DNA of 64,000 bases from Roseovarius sp. Pro17. GTDB taxonomy: Bacteria; Pseudomonadota; Alphaproteobacteria; Rhodobacterales; Rhodobacteraceae. How positions within the stretch are numbered: the stretch's first letter is position 1; each line of letters begins with the position of its first letter. The stretch is from positions 62,001-126,000 of the forward strand of contig NZ_CP141179.1 of NCBI RefSeq assembly GCF_035599575.1, read 5' to 3'. A program made the translations under genes and the position numbers. Shown one piece after another: positions 1-9,136 of this stretch. The notes beneath the pieces are model-generated. The model did not search any database, was not told the DNA's origin, and saw nothing but the letters and a program-made list of their open reading frames with translations.

Positions 1-1091
1 ACGCGCATCCCGCAATCATAGCCACGGCCCACCGGTTCGGCCAAAAAGTAATGGCCGGATTTCTCAAACCCTGCCAGTGCGCCGATTTCCTTGACCCGGC
101 GCTTCATGTGGCTGTGTCCGGTTTTCCAGTAATCGGCCTTGGCACCATGCGCCAGCAGCTCTGGATCGGACGCGAACAGCCCGGTGGATTTGACGTCGGC
201 AACAAAGGTGCTGCCGGGGTAAAGGCGGGCAAAATCGCGGGCCATGATGACGCCCATCTTGTCGGCGAAAATCTCGGTCCCCTCATCGTCCACTACGCCA
301 CAGCGATCGCCGTCACCGTCGAAGCCCAATGCGAAATCAGCGCCCGACGCGCGCACGCTGGCGGACATGTCGTGCAGCATTTCCATCGCTTCGGGGTTGG
401 GATTGTAGTGGGGAAAGGTGTAGTCGAGATCATTGTGCGACGGGACCACCTCGACGCCCATGCGCGCGAACAATTCGGGCGCAAAGGCCGATGCGGTTCC
501 GTTACCGGTGGCACAAACCACCTTGAGCGGGCGGGTCATGCGGAAATCGCCGACGAGATCATCAAGGTAGGCCTCGCGCACGCCAGACACGTATTCATAG
601 GCGCCGCCGGGACGCGGCTGACCGCGCCCCTCCAGCACGATTGCCTTTAGTTCGTCCATCTCGTCCGGGCCATGGGTCAGGGGGCGTTCAAAGCCCATTT
701 TGACCCCGGTCCAGCCGTTCGGATTGTGCGAGGCAGTGACCATCGCGACGGCAGGCGCGTCCAGATGGAACTGCGCGAAATAGGCCATCGGGCTGACGGC
801 GGGACCGATATCCAGCACCTTGATCCCGGCCTGCATCAGGCCCAGCATCAGCGCGTTCTTGATGGTGAGAGAGTAGTCCCGATAGTCGTTGCCGACCGCG
901 ATCACCGGGTCGATCCCGCGCGCAAACATCTGCGTGCCTAGGCCAAGGCCGAGGGCGGTGATACCGGGCAGGTTGATTTCCTCGGGGTATTTCCAGCGCG
1001 CGTCGTACTCGCGAAATCCCGTAGGCGTGATCATGGCGTCGCGCAGGAATTCCCACGTGTTGGGTGTGACGGTCTGGGCGGGCTTGTTCAC
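1..1091 (-). CDS. manB: Phosphomannomutase/phosphoglucomutase, C-terminal end cut by window edge
   Basis: Converts hexose 6-phosphates to hexose 1-phosphates (Man or Glc) for sugar-nucleotide and surface-polysaccharide synthesis in the cytosol. The translated minus strand carries the alpha-D-phosphohexomutase signatures in order: the phosphoserine loop TASHNPNGWTGVKMG near residues 115-130, the metal-binding loop DGDGDRCGVVDDEG near residue 250, and the sugar-binding region GFEKSGHY close to the window edge. About 363 codons are visible; the family is usually near 500 residues, so the last quarter lies outside. I read a GTG start at 1091; no in-frame ATG is close and the Shine-Dalgarno is weak. 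It lies 87 bp downstream of the capsule exporter genes on the same strand, which fits a role in capsule precursor supply. Confidence 0.88.
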   Translation of the reverse strand, partial: MNKPAQTVTPNTWEFLRDAMITPTGFREYDARWKYPEEINLPGITALGLGLGTQMFARGIDPVIAVGNDYRDYSLTIKNALMLGLMQAGIKVLDIGPAVSPMAYFAQFHLDAPAVAMVTASHNPNGWTGVKMGFERPLTHGPDEMDELKAIVLEGRGQPRPGGAYEYVSGVREAYLDDLVGDFRMTRPLKVVCATGNGTASAFAPELFARMGVEVVPSHNDLDYTFPHYNPNPEAMEMLHDMSASVRASGADFALGFDGDGDRCGVVDDEGTEIFADKMGVIMARDFARLYPGSTFVADVKSTGLFASDPELLAHGAKADYWKTGHSHMKRRVKEIGALAGFEKSGHYFLAEPVGRGYDCGMR

Positions 1092-1178
1092 GGAGGTGTT
1101 CTCACTTTTTCTAAATGCGCAGGGCCATCCCCGCTGTTCGCACCGCTCGCGATGCCAGATATCGGGGGAAAGTTCAAA

Positions 1179-2843
1179 TCAAGACGACACTTGTTCGCGC
1201 AGGATCGACGCGGTTAGCGAAATCATCAGGTAGATGCCGGCAAAGACCAGAAACGCCAGGACCGTGTTTTCGAACGAGCGGGGATAGGACGCGTCCTGCG
1301 AGGCCACGGGGCGCACGCTTACGGTCAGATAGCGCACCTGCTTGTTCGCCTCGCTGGCACTCATGCGCTGTGATTCCAGCGCCGCTTGCAAGACCATGTC
1401 GGCGGTCAGAAGGTCGGCCTGAGCCATCTGGATATCGGCGGTTTGCGAGGCAAGCGATGTGTTTTCATCGGTCGCGTCGGTCAGGCGCGCACGCTGCTTG
1501 GCCTGCTCGCGCTTGAGCACCTCGATCTCGCTGGCCAGCGCTTCGACTCTGGCGCTATTCGGACGGGCGTTGTTCATCTGCGTGTTCAGCGCCAGCTGTT
1601 TTTCCTGCAATTGCAATTCGACGTTGCCGATCAGCTGACGGATATTGCCAATCTCGCCCTCGGGGTCCAGCAGGCTCCCTTCCTGCAACGCGACCATCTG
1701 GCGCTGCGCCTCGCGGCGTTCCTCCTTGGCCGTTTCCAGGCTTTCGGTCGAGGATTCCAACGCATCCTCGCGCTTGCGCTTGGACAGATCGTCGACCCGC
1801 TCTTCGGCGTAGGTGATCAGCTTGTTTGAGAAATCGGTGCTGACCTGGGGATCGGCAGTCGATATCTCCATCCGCAGCACGCCTTCGGTCGGATCGTAGC
1901 CGATTTTCATGTATTTCTTGTAGAGCTTATAGGCCTTTTCGTTGCTCGCATCTGGATCTAACCGCTGGAGCGGATCGATCCAAGGCTGGCTGAAATGATC
2001 GCGAAAACCAACATCGCGGTCGAGTCGCAGCATCGCATCCTTGGACAGAAGATAGGATTGTGTCGCGATCGCGTCCTGCCCGGTGGCGAACTGACTGGGC
2101 AGCTTAAAGCCCCCCATGCCGCCGCCGCCGCCGTCATTGGACAGGATCAGGAATTCGGACTTGGTCGAATACATCGGGGTGGCGACGCCGTAATAATAAT
2201 ATCCGGCCAGCAAAGTGGGCAGGAATACGAATGCTGCCAGCCGCGTCAGCAGCAGCAGCAGCTTGCGCCGGCGGCGTTTGCCGATATCGCGCTGGATGCG
2301 CATGATCTCTGCGCTGCGCCGGTCGGCAGGGCTCAGATGGGTTGCGGGCAAGGTCGCTTGCACCGGAATCGTCTGGGGCAGTTGAACGCGCGGGGTGTCG
2401 ACATCGTGGCCGGGCCCGGTCGCTGGATCGTCGATGTCGCCCCGACCTTGGTCGTTCGTGATCAGTTCTAGAATGCTGGAGCGTTGAAACGGATCAATGC
2501 CGCGCTCACGCAACAGGCGCACGGCGTCGAAATCCGATATGGGCGCCAGCCCGTGCTTTTGTGCGACGCGCCGCGCCATGCGCAATTGGCGGCCGGTCAG
2601 CCCCTCCTTGCGGATGTCGTCGATGTGGTGGGACGTACCCATTTCACTCGCGCTTACAACCTCGCCGGTGCGCGGTGCATCCTTTGCCTCGGACTCGGGC
2701 ATCGCAGATGGCTGCTCCGGCGCAGTGGTTTCGGTCGCTTGGGCCGCGCCCTGCGAATGACCAACTTGCGATTGATCGGCCTCGCCCCCCGCACCTTGGG
2801 TGCGTCGGATGCGGAATTTTCTAGCCTTGGGTTTCGTAGTCAT
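1179..2843 (-). CDS. Capsule polysaccharide export inner-membrane protein, KpsE/RkpR family
   Basis: Polysaccharide co-polymerase of an ABC-type (group 2) capsule exporter, expected to span the periplasm and link the inner-membrane ABC transporter to the outer-membrane channel. The 554-residue product has one membrane helix near residues 190-212 (KLLLLLTRLAAFVFLPTL), a large periplasmic part rich in coiled coil (about residues 330-480, many Glu/Arg/Gln heptads), and a second helix near the C-terminus (residues 525-548). An N-terminal cytoplasmic extension of about 180 residues is low-complexity and charged, with a short predicted-folded segment LTGRQLRMARRVAQKHGLAP. E. coli KpsE is about 380 residues, so this is a long variant. 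The start overlaps the 3' end of the ATPase gene by 23 bp, indicating translational coupling. Confidence 0.85.
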   Translation of the reverse strand: MTTKPKARKFRIRRTQGAGGEADQSQVGHSQGAAQATETTAPEQPSAMPESEAKDAPRTGEVVSASEMGTSHHIDDIRKEGLTGRQLRMARRVAQKHGLAPISDFDAVRLLRERGIDPFQRSSILELITNDQGRGDIDDPATGPGHDVDTPRVQLPQTIPVQATLPATHLSPADRRSAEIMRIQRDIGKRRRRKLLLLLTRLAAFVFLPTLLAGYYYYGVATPMYSTKSEFLILSNDGGGGGMGGFKLPSQFATGQDAIATQSYLLSKDAMLRLDRDVGFRDHFSQPWIDPLQRLDPDASNEKAYKLYKKYMKIGYDPTEGVLRMEISTADPQVSTDFSNKLITYAEERVDDLSKRKREDALESSTESLETAKEERREAQRQMVALQEGSLLDPEGEIGNIRQLIGNVELQLQEKQLALNTQMNNARPNSARVEALASEIEVLKREQAKQRARLTDATDENTSLASQTADIQMAQADLLTADMVLQAALESQRMSASEANKQVRYLTVSVRPVASQDASYPRSFENTVLAFLVFAGIYLMISLTASILREQVSS

Positions 2844-3483
2844 AAAGCTGTTTGGCCTCTTCCAAGGTATCGAACATATATAGCTGGCCGCCCATCAGGA
2901 CAGCTGCGGAGGTCGCGAACTTCTCCAGCACGGCGGCCTGATGCGACACAATGACGACCGTCGTGGTCGCCAGCCTCTCACGCAGGATTTCGCCTGCCTT
3001 GCGGTTGAATTCGACATCGGTCGAACTGGGCATGCCTTCGTCGATCAGGTAGATGTCGAAATCCAGCGCCAGCATCAGCGCAAAGGTAAAACGTGACTTC
3101 ATCCCGGCGCTGTAAGTGCCTAGCGGCTGGTCGAAATACTCGCCCAGATTGCACATCCAGCGACAGAATGCCTCAACATAATCGGGATCGAGGCCGTAAA
3201 GCCGGGCGATATAGCGACTGTTCTCCATCGCCGAGATTTTGCCGATGACCCCGCCCATGAATCCAAGCGGAAAGCTGATGCGGCAGTCGCGCCTTATCTC
3301 GCCTTCGTCGGGTTTCTCGAGGCCGGCCATCATGTTGATCACCGTCGTCTTGCCCGTGCCATTAGGCGCAAGGATGCCCATCGAACGACCCAACTCGACG
3401 CGAAAGCTGACCTTTTCCAAGATCACCTTGCGCTGAGTGCCAGTCCAGAAGGACTTGCTGACGTTGTCGAACTCGAGCATCAA
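2821..3483 (-). CDS. kpsT: Capsule polysaccharide ABC transporter ATPase, KpsT family
   Basis: ATP-hydrolysing subunit of a KpsMT-type capsule exporter. Walker A is PNGTGKTT (about residues 40-47). The ABC signature is degenerate, YSAGMKSR near residue 124, as is usual for KpsT. Walker B is YLIDEGM near residue 145, and the H-loop histidine is in VIVSHQAA. At 220 residues it has normal family length. It is the first gene of the minus-strand run kpsT-kpsE-like-mutase, with a 23-bp overlap into the second gene. The permease partner (KpsM) and the outer-membrane protein (KpsD-like) are not in the window; they could lie elsewhere, since the 5' neighbour at 3.7 kb is unrelated and on the other strand. 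Confidence 0.88.
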   Translation of the reverse strand: MMLEFDNVSKSFWTGTQRKVILEKVSFRVELGRSMGILAPNGTGKTTVINMMAGLEKPDEGEIRRDCRISFPLGFMGGVIGKISAMENSRYIARLYGLDPDYVEAFCRWMCNLGEYFDQPLGTYSAGMKSRFTFALMLALDFDIYLIDEGMPSSTDVEFNRKAGEILRERLATTTVVIVSHQAAVLEKFATSAAVLMGGQLYMFDTLEEAKQLYDYETQG

Positions 3484-3730
3484 ACGCTCCGAAAAACTGC
3501 TAGGGCGCCCTCTTGTGATGGGGCTTTTCGGGCCTCGGTCCCCTGACCTCAGTCCAGTATGCGGGTTGGCGTCCTTTTTAAACAGGCATTCAAGGCAAAA
3601 TTATGCCTTAAAGGTAAAAATGTTCTTCAGATAATGGCCTTTTTTGCGCGTTTTGGAAACAATCGCAGGCGCGTCACTGCGGCGCCTCAGTTGATGGCGC
3701 TGGAATTCAAGGACCGTGGGCCATATCTGC

Positions 3731-4327
3731 ATGGGAATGAATACTCTCGTCACCCGGATCGCCCGATGCCGTCTTTGCGCCGCGCGTTTCGCCGCAAGCG
3801 CCACCGGCCATGCGCCGCGTCCCGTGCCATGGTTCGCGCCCGGCGCGCGTCTGCTGATCGCCGGGCAGGCACCCGGCGCGCGGGTGCATGCATCGGGCGT
3901 GCCGTTCGACGACCCCTCTGGCGACCGACTGCGTGACTGGCTGGGGCTGGAGCGCGCCGATTTCTACGATCGCACCCGTGTGGCGATCGTGCCCATGGCG
4001 TTCTGCTTTCCGGGGTATGATGCGCGCGGGGCGGATTTGCCGCCGCCTGCGATCTGCCATGAGACCTGGCATGATGCCGTCATGCAGGTGCTTGGCCCTA
4101 TTCCTTTGCGCGTGTTGGTGGGTGCCCATGCGCAGCGCTACCATTTGGGCGCGCGCGGTCCCGTGACGCAAACCGTTGCTGACTGGCGCAGCCACGCGCC
4201 CGGCGTTTTTGCATTGCCCCATCCATCGTGGCGCAATACGGGCTGGCTAAAGAAAAACCCGTGGTTCGAGGCCGAGGTTCTGCCCGCCCTTCGCGCCCGT
4301 GTAGCAGAGGTAATGCAAGATGGCTGA
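3731..4327 (+). CDS. Uracil-DNA glycosylase family protein
   Basis: Single-domain protein of the uracil-DNA glycosylase superfamily (PF03167). The N-terminal CRLCAARF segment carries a Cys pair, followed by the family motif LIAGQAPGARVHASGVPFDD, equivalent to the GEAPG motif of the 4/5-type enzymes. The C-terminal half has LPHPSWRNTGW, matching the HPSP-like motif. Classical family 4 enzymes carry four Cys for an Fe-S cluster; here only two Cys are near the N-terminus, so cluster binding is doubtful and the substrate is uncertain. An upstream GTG (3716) and a downstream ATG (3737) are also possible starts; a GTGGG stretch sits about 10 bases before 3731. The gene overlaps the next one by 8 bp. 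Confidence 0.75.
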   Translation: MGMNTLVTRIARCRLCAARFAASATGHAPRPVPWFAPGARLLIAGQAPGARVHASGVPFDDPSGDRLRDWLGLERADFYDRTRVAIVPMAFCFPGYDARGADLPPPAICHETWHDAVMQVLGPIPLRVLVGAHAQRYHLGARGPVTQTVADWRSHAPGVFALPHPSWRNTGWLKKNPWFEAEVLPALRARVAEVMQDG

Positions 4328-5105
4328 GACCGCTCTGGACCGCGCCCATGCGGTGATGGAGGCCGCGCCAGAGGATGGCGCGCCGCGCCTTGCCTTTTAT
4401 CACTGCCTTGCCGACACACAGCTGTTCGTGCTGCTGACCGAAGAGCCGGAGGGCGATCATATCAGCCCGCGCACGTTCGATATCGAGGGCACATCCTATG
4501 CGCTGGCCTTCGATGGCGAAGAGCGGTTGGCGGGGTTCACCGACGGGCCCGCGCCCTATGCCGCGCTGCTGGGCCGCACGCTGGCCGGGATGCTGGCGGG
4601 GGCGGGGGCGGGTCTTGGCCTGAACCTTGAGGTCGCACCATCGTCGATCTTGCTGCCACCTGATGCGCTTGATTGGTTGGTCCAGACGCTGGGGCAGGGC
4701 GGAGGCAATGAGGCCAGCACCCGCCCCGAGAGCGTCAGCGCGCCCGAGGGCGTGCCGCAGGCGCTGTTGAATGCGCTGGACGCCAAGCTGGCGCGCGCGG
4801 GTGGTCTGGCCAACCACGCCTGCCTTGCCGGGGCGCGTTATGCGGGCGGCGCGGCGGGGCATGCGCTGTTTTTCATCGGCGCGGCGCCGGGGGCTGAGAT
4901 GGCGCTAACACGCGCAGTGTCCGAGGCGCTGACGTTTTCAGGCATAGAGGCGGGCGCGCTGGATGTCGGCTTTGCCGAGGCGGGGAGTGCGTTGGCGCAG
5001 CGGCTAGAACGGGTCGGGCTGCGCTTTGACTTGCCGCAAACTGCGGCGCCAACGCAGCGCGCTGCACCGGGGTCTGATCCTGATCGGCCGCCGAGGTTGA
5101 AGTAA
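4320..5105 (+). CDS. SseB family protein
   Basis: 261-residue protein with an N-terminal SseB-type domain: LAFYHCLADTQLFVLL followed by FDIEGTSYALAFDGEERLAGF, the two beta hairpins typical of PF07179. A C-terminal region of about 120 residues has the SseB C-terminal flavour (GHALFFIGAAPGAE). E. coli SseB is linked to sulfurtransferase or serine sensitivity, but no biochemical role is established in this group. ATG at 4320 overlaps the preceding stop by 8 bp, so the two genes are co-transcribed. The 3' end lies 14 bp before the convergent ghrA-like gene; I see no clear terminator between them. Confidence 0.7.
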   Translation: MAETALDRAHAVMEAAPEDGAPRLAFYHCLADTQLFVLLTEEPEGDHISPRTFDIEGTSYALAFDGEERLAGFTDGPAPYAALLGRTLAGMLAGAGAGLGLNLEVAPSSILLPPDALDWLVQTLGQGGGNEASTRPESVSAPEGVPQALLNALDAKLARAGGLANHACLAGARYAGGAAGHALFFIGAAPGAEMALTRAVSEALTFSGIEAGALDVGFAEAGSALAQRLERVGLRFDLPQTAAPTQRAAPGSDPDRPPRLK

Positions 5106-5119
5106 TCGCGCGTCTTCGC

Positions 5120-6055
5120 TCAATACCCCAGTTTGGGGTCCACCAGATGCAGAAATGGCTCACCTGCTTCGCCGCGCCGGACATTTTCGGCAATCACCTG
5201 ACTGGCGGTATCATCGCGCGTTTCGGACGCGATGTGGGGCGTCACCGTTACCGATGGATGCGCCCAGTAGGGATGCTCGGGTGGTAGTGGTTCGACGCGG
5301 AAAACGTCCAGCGTTGCATGCGCGATCTGCCCGGAATCCAGCGCCGCAATCATCGCTTGATCGTCGATCAGCGGGCCGCGTCCCGGATTGATCACCATCG
5401 CGCCCTGCGGCATCAAGGCGATGTGCTGGACGTTCAGCACATTTTCGGTTTCAGGCGTTTTCGGCAGTAACAGCACGAGGATCTGCGCGGTGCTCAGCGC
5501 CTTGCGCAGGCCGCCCTCACCATTCAGGCAGCGCACACCGGGAATATCCTTGGGCGAGCGGCTCCAGCCCGTGACGTCAAAGCCCAACATCACCAGTGCT
5601 TCGGCGCAGGCTGTGCCAAGTTCACCCATTCCCAGAATAGTGACGGGGCGCTGCTCGGCCAGTGGTGGAATATCGCTGCGCCAAATGCCGTCCTGCCCGA
5701 GGATATGCGCATCCATCCCCAGATGATGGCGCAGCACATGCCCCGTCACCCATTCGACCATACCGCGCGTCAGCCCATGATCAACCATGCGTGTCAGAGG
5801 CTGCGTGAGGGTCGGATTGCCAACGATATTTTCGACACCGGCCCAGAGGTTCAGCACCGCCTTGCAGTTCGTATAGGGCGAAAAATCCTGCACCGGGCCA
5901 TTGGGCGCCATGACGATATAGTCGACAGCCTCTGGCGCAATATCGCGTGACAGGTTGAAATCCGTGATCCCCGCTTGCTGCAGCGCATGTGTCAGTGGGC
6001 CATTGTATTGCGGCCAGCGGTCATCCTTGGCGGAAAACAGGATCTGAATCGTCAT
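5120..6055 (-). CDS. ghrA: Glyoxylate/hydroxypyruvate reductase A (2-hydroxyacid dehydrogenase)
   Basis: NAD(P)H-dependent reductase of glyoxylate and hydroxypyruvate. The 311-residue chain has the GhrA layout: a catalytic N-terminal half (LSRDIAPEAVDYIVMAPNGP), the Rossmann motif ILGMGELGTACAEAL (GxGxxG) near residue 140 followed by a basic WSRSPK segment that suggests NADPH preference, catalytic Arg in NPGRGPLI (about residue 225), Glu in LDVFRVEPLPPEHPYW (about residue 254) and His in VTPHIAS (about residue 273). The stop of rodA's neighbour is only a few bases away, so it may be read with the rod-shape genes upstream, although the functions are unrelated. Start ATG at 6055. Confidence 0.85.
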   Translation of the reverse strand: MTIQILFSAKDDRWPQYNGPLTHALQQAGITDFNLSRDIAPEAVDYIVMAPNGPVQDFSPYTNCKAVLNLWAGVENIVGNPTLTQPLTRMVDHGLTRGMVEWVTGHVLRHHLGMDAHILGQDGIWRSDIPPLAEQRPVTILGMGELGTACAEALVMLGFDVTGWSRSPKDIPGVRCLNGEGGLRKALSTAQILVLLLPKTPETENVLNVQHIALMPQGAMVINPGRGPLIDDQAMIAALDSGQIAHATLDVFRVEPLPPEHPYWAHPSVTVTPHIASETRDDTASQVIAENVRRGEAGEPFLHLVDPKLGY

Positions 6056-6059
6056 TTAC

Positions 6060-7199
6060 TTACCTCGGCTTGTGGACATGCGCGCTCTGTACGATGCCGA
6101 AACCCAGCATGAGGATCAACATAGCCGACCCCCCATAGCTGACCAGCGGTAATGGCACACCAACGACCGGCGCGAGGCCCATGACCATCGACATATTCAC
6201 CGCGAAAAACAGAAAGAACGTCGCCGCGATTCCCAGCGTCAAAAGCGACGAAAACCGGTCACGGTTCGTCATAGCCGTACTGATGCAAAAGACGATGATC
6301 AACGAATAGAGGCCCAGCAGCGAAATCGCCCCGATAAAGCCGAATTCCTCGGCCAGCGTGGTAAAGATGAAATCCGTATGCTTTTCGGGCAGGAAGTTTA
6401 GCCGCGATTGCGTGCCTTGCATGAACCCGCGCCCGGTCCAGCCGCCCGATCCCAGCGCGATCTTGGACTGGGTAATGTGATAGCCCGCGCCCAGCGGGTC
6501 GGTCGATGGGTCCAGAAACGTGTCGATCCGGCGAAACTGGTAGTCGGCCAGCAGCTGCCAGTCGGTGCCCCGGCTCTTGAACACCGTGGTGACAAGGCCG
6601 ATCCCTGCGGCGATCACGGCGGCAAAATAGGCCCAATGGACCCCCGCGAGGAACATCATGCCACCGCCCGCAGCGATCAGCAGGATCGCTGTCCCCAGAT
6701 CGGGTTGCGTCAACACCAGATAGACCGGGACTAGAATTAGCACGACGGGAAACAGCACCCATATTGGGCGCGACGTCTTGCTGAGGGGCAACCAATCGTA
6801 ATAGGCGGCCAGCAGCATGATCATCGTGATTTTCATCAGCTCCGAGGGTTGCAGACGCATGAACCCCATTTCGATCCAGCGCTGCGAGCCTCCGCCGATG
6901 CTGCCAAAGAGTTCGACCGCGACCAGCAGCGCCAGCGATATGCCGTAGGCCAGTCCGGCGATGTTGCGCCAGAACCAGATCGGTACCATCGCGACGGCCA
7001 GCATGGCGCCAAAACCGACGGCGAAACGCTTCAGCTGCGGGTCCATCCAGGGCTCGGCCGAGCCGCCCGCGACGGAATAGAGCATGAGGAACCCGATGCA
7101 GGCCACCGCCGTCAACAACACCGCGATGGGCCAGTTGATATAGAGGATCTTGCGCAGGCCCGTCGGCACGCTTTTGACGGTGTATTCAAGATAGCTCAT
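6060..7199 (-). CDS. rodA: Rod-shape determining protein RodA (SEDS peptidoglycan glycosyltransferase)
   Basis: Integral membrane peptidoglycan polymerase of the elongasome. The 379-residue protein has about ten hydrophobic segments and SEDS family signatures: RWIEMGFMRLQPSELMKI near residues 108-125, LTQPDLGTA near 165 (with the catalytic-site Asp of the family), the extracellular loop LPEKHTDFIFTTLAEEFGF near 270, and VPLPLVSYGGSAM near the C-terminus. Its start overlaps the PBP2 stop by 4 bp, and it is the last rod-shape gene of the mreB-mreC-mreD-mrdA-rodA run. RodA and its cognate class B PBP (next gene) form the core wall-elongation synthase. Confidence 0.95.
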   Translation of the reverse strand: MSYLEYTVKSVPTGLRKILYINWPIAVLLTAVACIGFLMLYSVAGGSAEPWMDPQLKRFAVGFGAMLAVAMVPIWFWRNIAGLAYGISLALLVAVELFGSIGGGSQRWIEMGFMRLQPSELMKITMIMLLAAYYDWLPLSKTSRPIWVLFPVVLILVPVYLVLTQPDLGTAILLIAAGGGMMFLAGVHWAYFAAVIAAGIGLVTTVFKSRGTDWQLLADYQFRRIDTFLDPSTDPLGAGYHITQSKIALGSGGWTGRGFMQGTQSRLNFLPEKHTDFIFTTLAEEFGFIGAISLLGLYSLIIVFCISTAMTNRDRFSSLLTLGIAATFFLFFAVNMSMVMGLAPVVGVPLPLVSYGGSAMLILMLGFGIVQSAHVHKPR

Positions 7200-9136
7200 G
7201 CGCGATCGCTCGGTTTCGGGCCGTGATGGGGGCGCGCTTCGCGCAGCTGTTCTTGTTGTATGCGGATGCGGTCCTGATCTGCAGTGGGGTAGGCATCGAG
7301 GGGTGGATCGCCCTGATAAAGCGCCTGAAGCGTGATGTCGCGCGCGATGGGTGCCGCCGTGGACGCACCGCCCCCGCCATGCTCGACCAGCACGGCGACG
7401 GCGACCTTTGGATTCTCATAGGGCGCATAGTCGACAAACAGCGCGTGATCGCGCCGCTCCCATGGCAGATCAGCGTTGCTGCGCACGCCCTGCGCGCGTT
7501 CGGCGGCGGTGATGTTGCGCACCTGACTGGTGCCGGTCTTGCCTGCCATGCGCATCCCGTCGGCGACGATGCGACTGCGATAGCCGGTCCCGCGCTTGTT
7601 GTTCGACACGTCGTACATGGCGCGGCGCACGCTGCGCAGATTGTTTTCATTGAGGCCCAGGTCGTCGCCATGGCCGGTCGGCGTCTCGACGCCGCCGACG
7701 GACTTGATCAGGCGTGGTGTCACCGAACGCCCCGTGGCGAGGCGCGCGGTCATTACCGCCAGCTGCAAGGGCGAGGTCAGCACAAAACCTTGCCCGATTG
7801 CCGAGTTCACGCTGTCACCGATCACCCAGTTGGCGCCGCGCGATTCGCGCTTCCACGCCTTGGTGGGGATCAGCCCTTCGGCGACGCTGGTCATCGGCAG
7901 GTCATGCGCAACGCCCAGACCAAGGCGGCGGGCCATGGCACTGATATTTTCAATACCAGTGCGTAGGGCCATTTCGTAAAAGTAGACGTCGCAGCTTTCG
8001 CGTAGGGCGCGGTTCAGGTCGACATTGCCGTGGCCGGCGCGTTTCCAGCAGTGGAATCTGCGCCCGGCGACTTCCAGATGGCCGGGGCAATAAACTGTAT
8101 CCTCGGTGTTGGCCTGCCCCCCTTCGAGCGCGGCGAGCGCCGTCACCATCTTGAAGGTCGAGCCGGGCGGATAGATGCCCTGCACCGCCTTGTTCGGCAG
8201 GGGGCGATACTTGTTTTCTAGCAAAGCTTTGTAATCGCTGACTGAAATTCCGCGTACAAAGAGATTGCTGTCAAAGCCGGGGGTCGACACGGTGGCCAAA
8301 ATATCGCCGCTTTCGCAGTCCATCACCACGGCAGCGGCGCTTTCCCCGGCAAGGCGTGCGTGGATGTAGGATTGCAGATTGCTATCGGTGGTGATCTGCA
8401 CGTCCTTGCCCGGCTCGCCGACGCGGCGGTCCAGCTCGCGCATGACGCGGCCAGCGGCGTTCTGCTCAACCCGCTTGGTGCCCGCCTTGCCGCGCAGCAT
8501 GTCCTCGCGCATTGCCTCAAGGCCGATCTTGCCGATCTGAAATCGCGGGATCAGCAATAATTGGTCCGGTGCTTCGATCTTGTCCAGATCATAGTCGCTG
8601 ACAGGGCCGACATAGCCCAGAACATGGGCGTATTCACTTTCCATTGGATAGCGGCGCGACAGGCCAACCTCAGGACGCACGCCGGGCAGGGCAGGGGCGT
8701 TGACGGCGACGCGGCTCAACTCTTCCCAGGATATGCGGTCGGCGATGGTCACGGGATGCACGCGCGAGCGGCGCATTTCCTCGTGGGCGCGCTCCAGCTC
8801 TTCTGGGTCTAGATGGATCAAACGGCCCAGCCGCGCAATCGTATCCTCGACATCGCCCGCTTCTTCGCGTTCCAGCATGATGCGGTAGCTGGGCACGTTT
8901 TCGGCCACGACCAGCCCGTTGCGGTCAAAAATCTGGCCGCGCGCGGGCGGAATCAGACGGATTTTAATGCGGTTTTCATCGGCCAGCAGGCGGAACTGGT
9001 CGGCCTGATCGACCTGAAGATGCCGCATCCGCCACGCCAAAAGGCCAAGGAATCCTGCCTGCCCCGCGCCCAGCATCAGGCCGCGCCGCGTGATGCGTCG
9101 CTGGCTGATCGCCGTGTCGCGCGTCTGACGTTTCAT
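7196..9136 (-). CDS. mrdA: Penicillin-binding protein 2 (class B transpeptidase)
   Basis: Transpeptidase of the cell-elongation machinery, partner of RodA. The 646-residue product starts MKRQTRD at 9136, directly after mreD with a 4-bp overlap; the open frame continues upstream but that part is the mreD region read in another frame. It has one N-terminal membrane anchor (LMLGAGQAGFLGLLAW, residues 19-34), a pedestal/dimerisation domain (residues 60-240), and a transpeptidase domain with the catalytic SxxK in YPPGSTFKMVTA near residue 324, the second motif in the SCDVYF stretch and KTG in MAGKTGTSQV near residue 538. Length fits PBP2 (about 630 residues). Confidence 0.94.
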   Translation of the reverse strand: MKRQTRDTAISQRRITRRGLMLGAGQAGFLGLLAWRMRHLQVDQADQFRLLADENRIKIRLIPPARGQIFDRNGLVVAENVPSYRIMLEREEAGDVEDTIARLGRLIHLDPEELERAHEEMRRSRVHPVTIADRISWEELSRVAVNAPALPGVRPEVGLSRRYPMESEYAHVLGYVGPVSDYDLDKIEAPDQLLLIPRFQIGKIGLEAMREDMLRGKAGTKRVEQNAAGRVMRELDRRVGEPGKDVQITTDSNLQSYIHARLAGESAAAVVMDCESGDILATVSTPGFDSNLFVRGISVSDYKALLENKYRPLPNKAVQGIYPPGSTFKMVTALAALEGGQANTEDTVYCPGHLEVAGRRFHCWKRAGHGNVDLNRALRESCDVYFYEMALRTGIENISAMARRLGLGVAHDLPMTSVAEGLIPTKAWKRESRGANWVIGDSVNSAIGQGFVLTSPLQLAVMTARLATGRSVTPRLIKSVGGVETPTGHGDDLGLNENNLRSVRRAMYDVSNNKRGTGYRSRIVADGMRMAGKTGTSQVRNITAAERAQGVRSNADLPWERRDHALFVDYAPYENPKVAVAVLVEHGGGGASTAAPIARDITLQALYQGDPPLDAYPTADQDRIRIQQEQLREARPHHGPKPSDRA

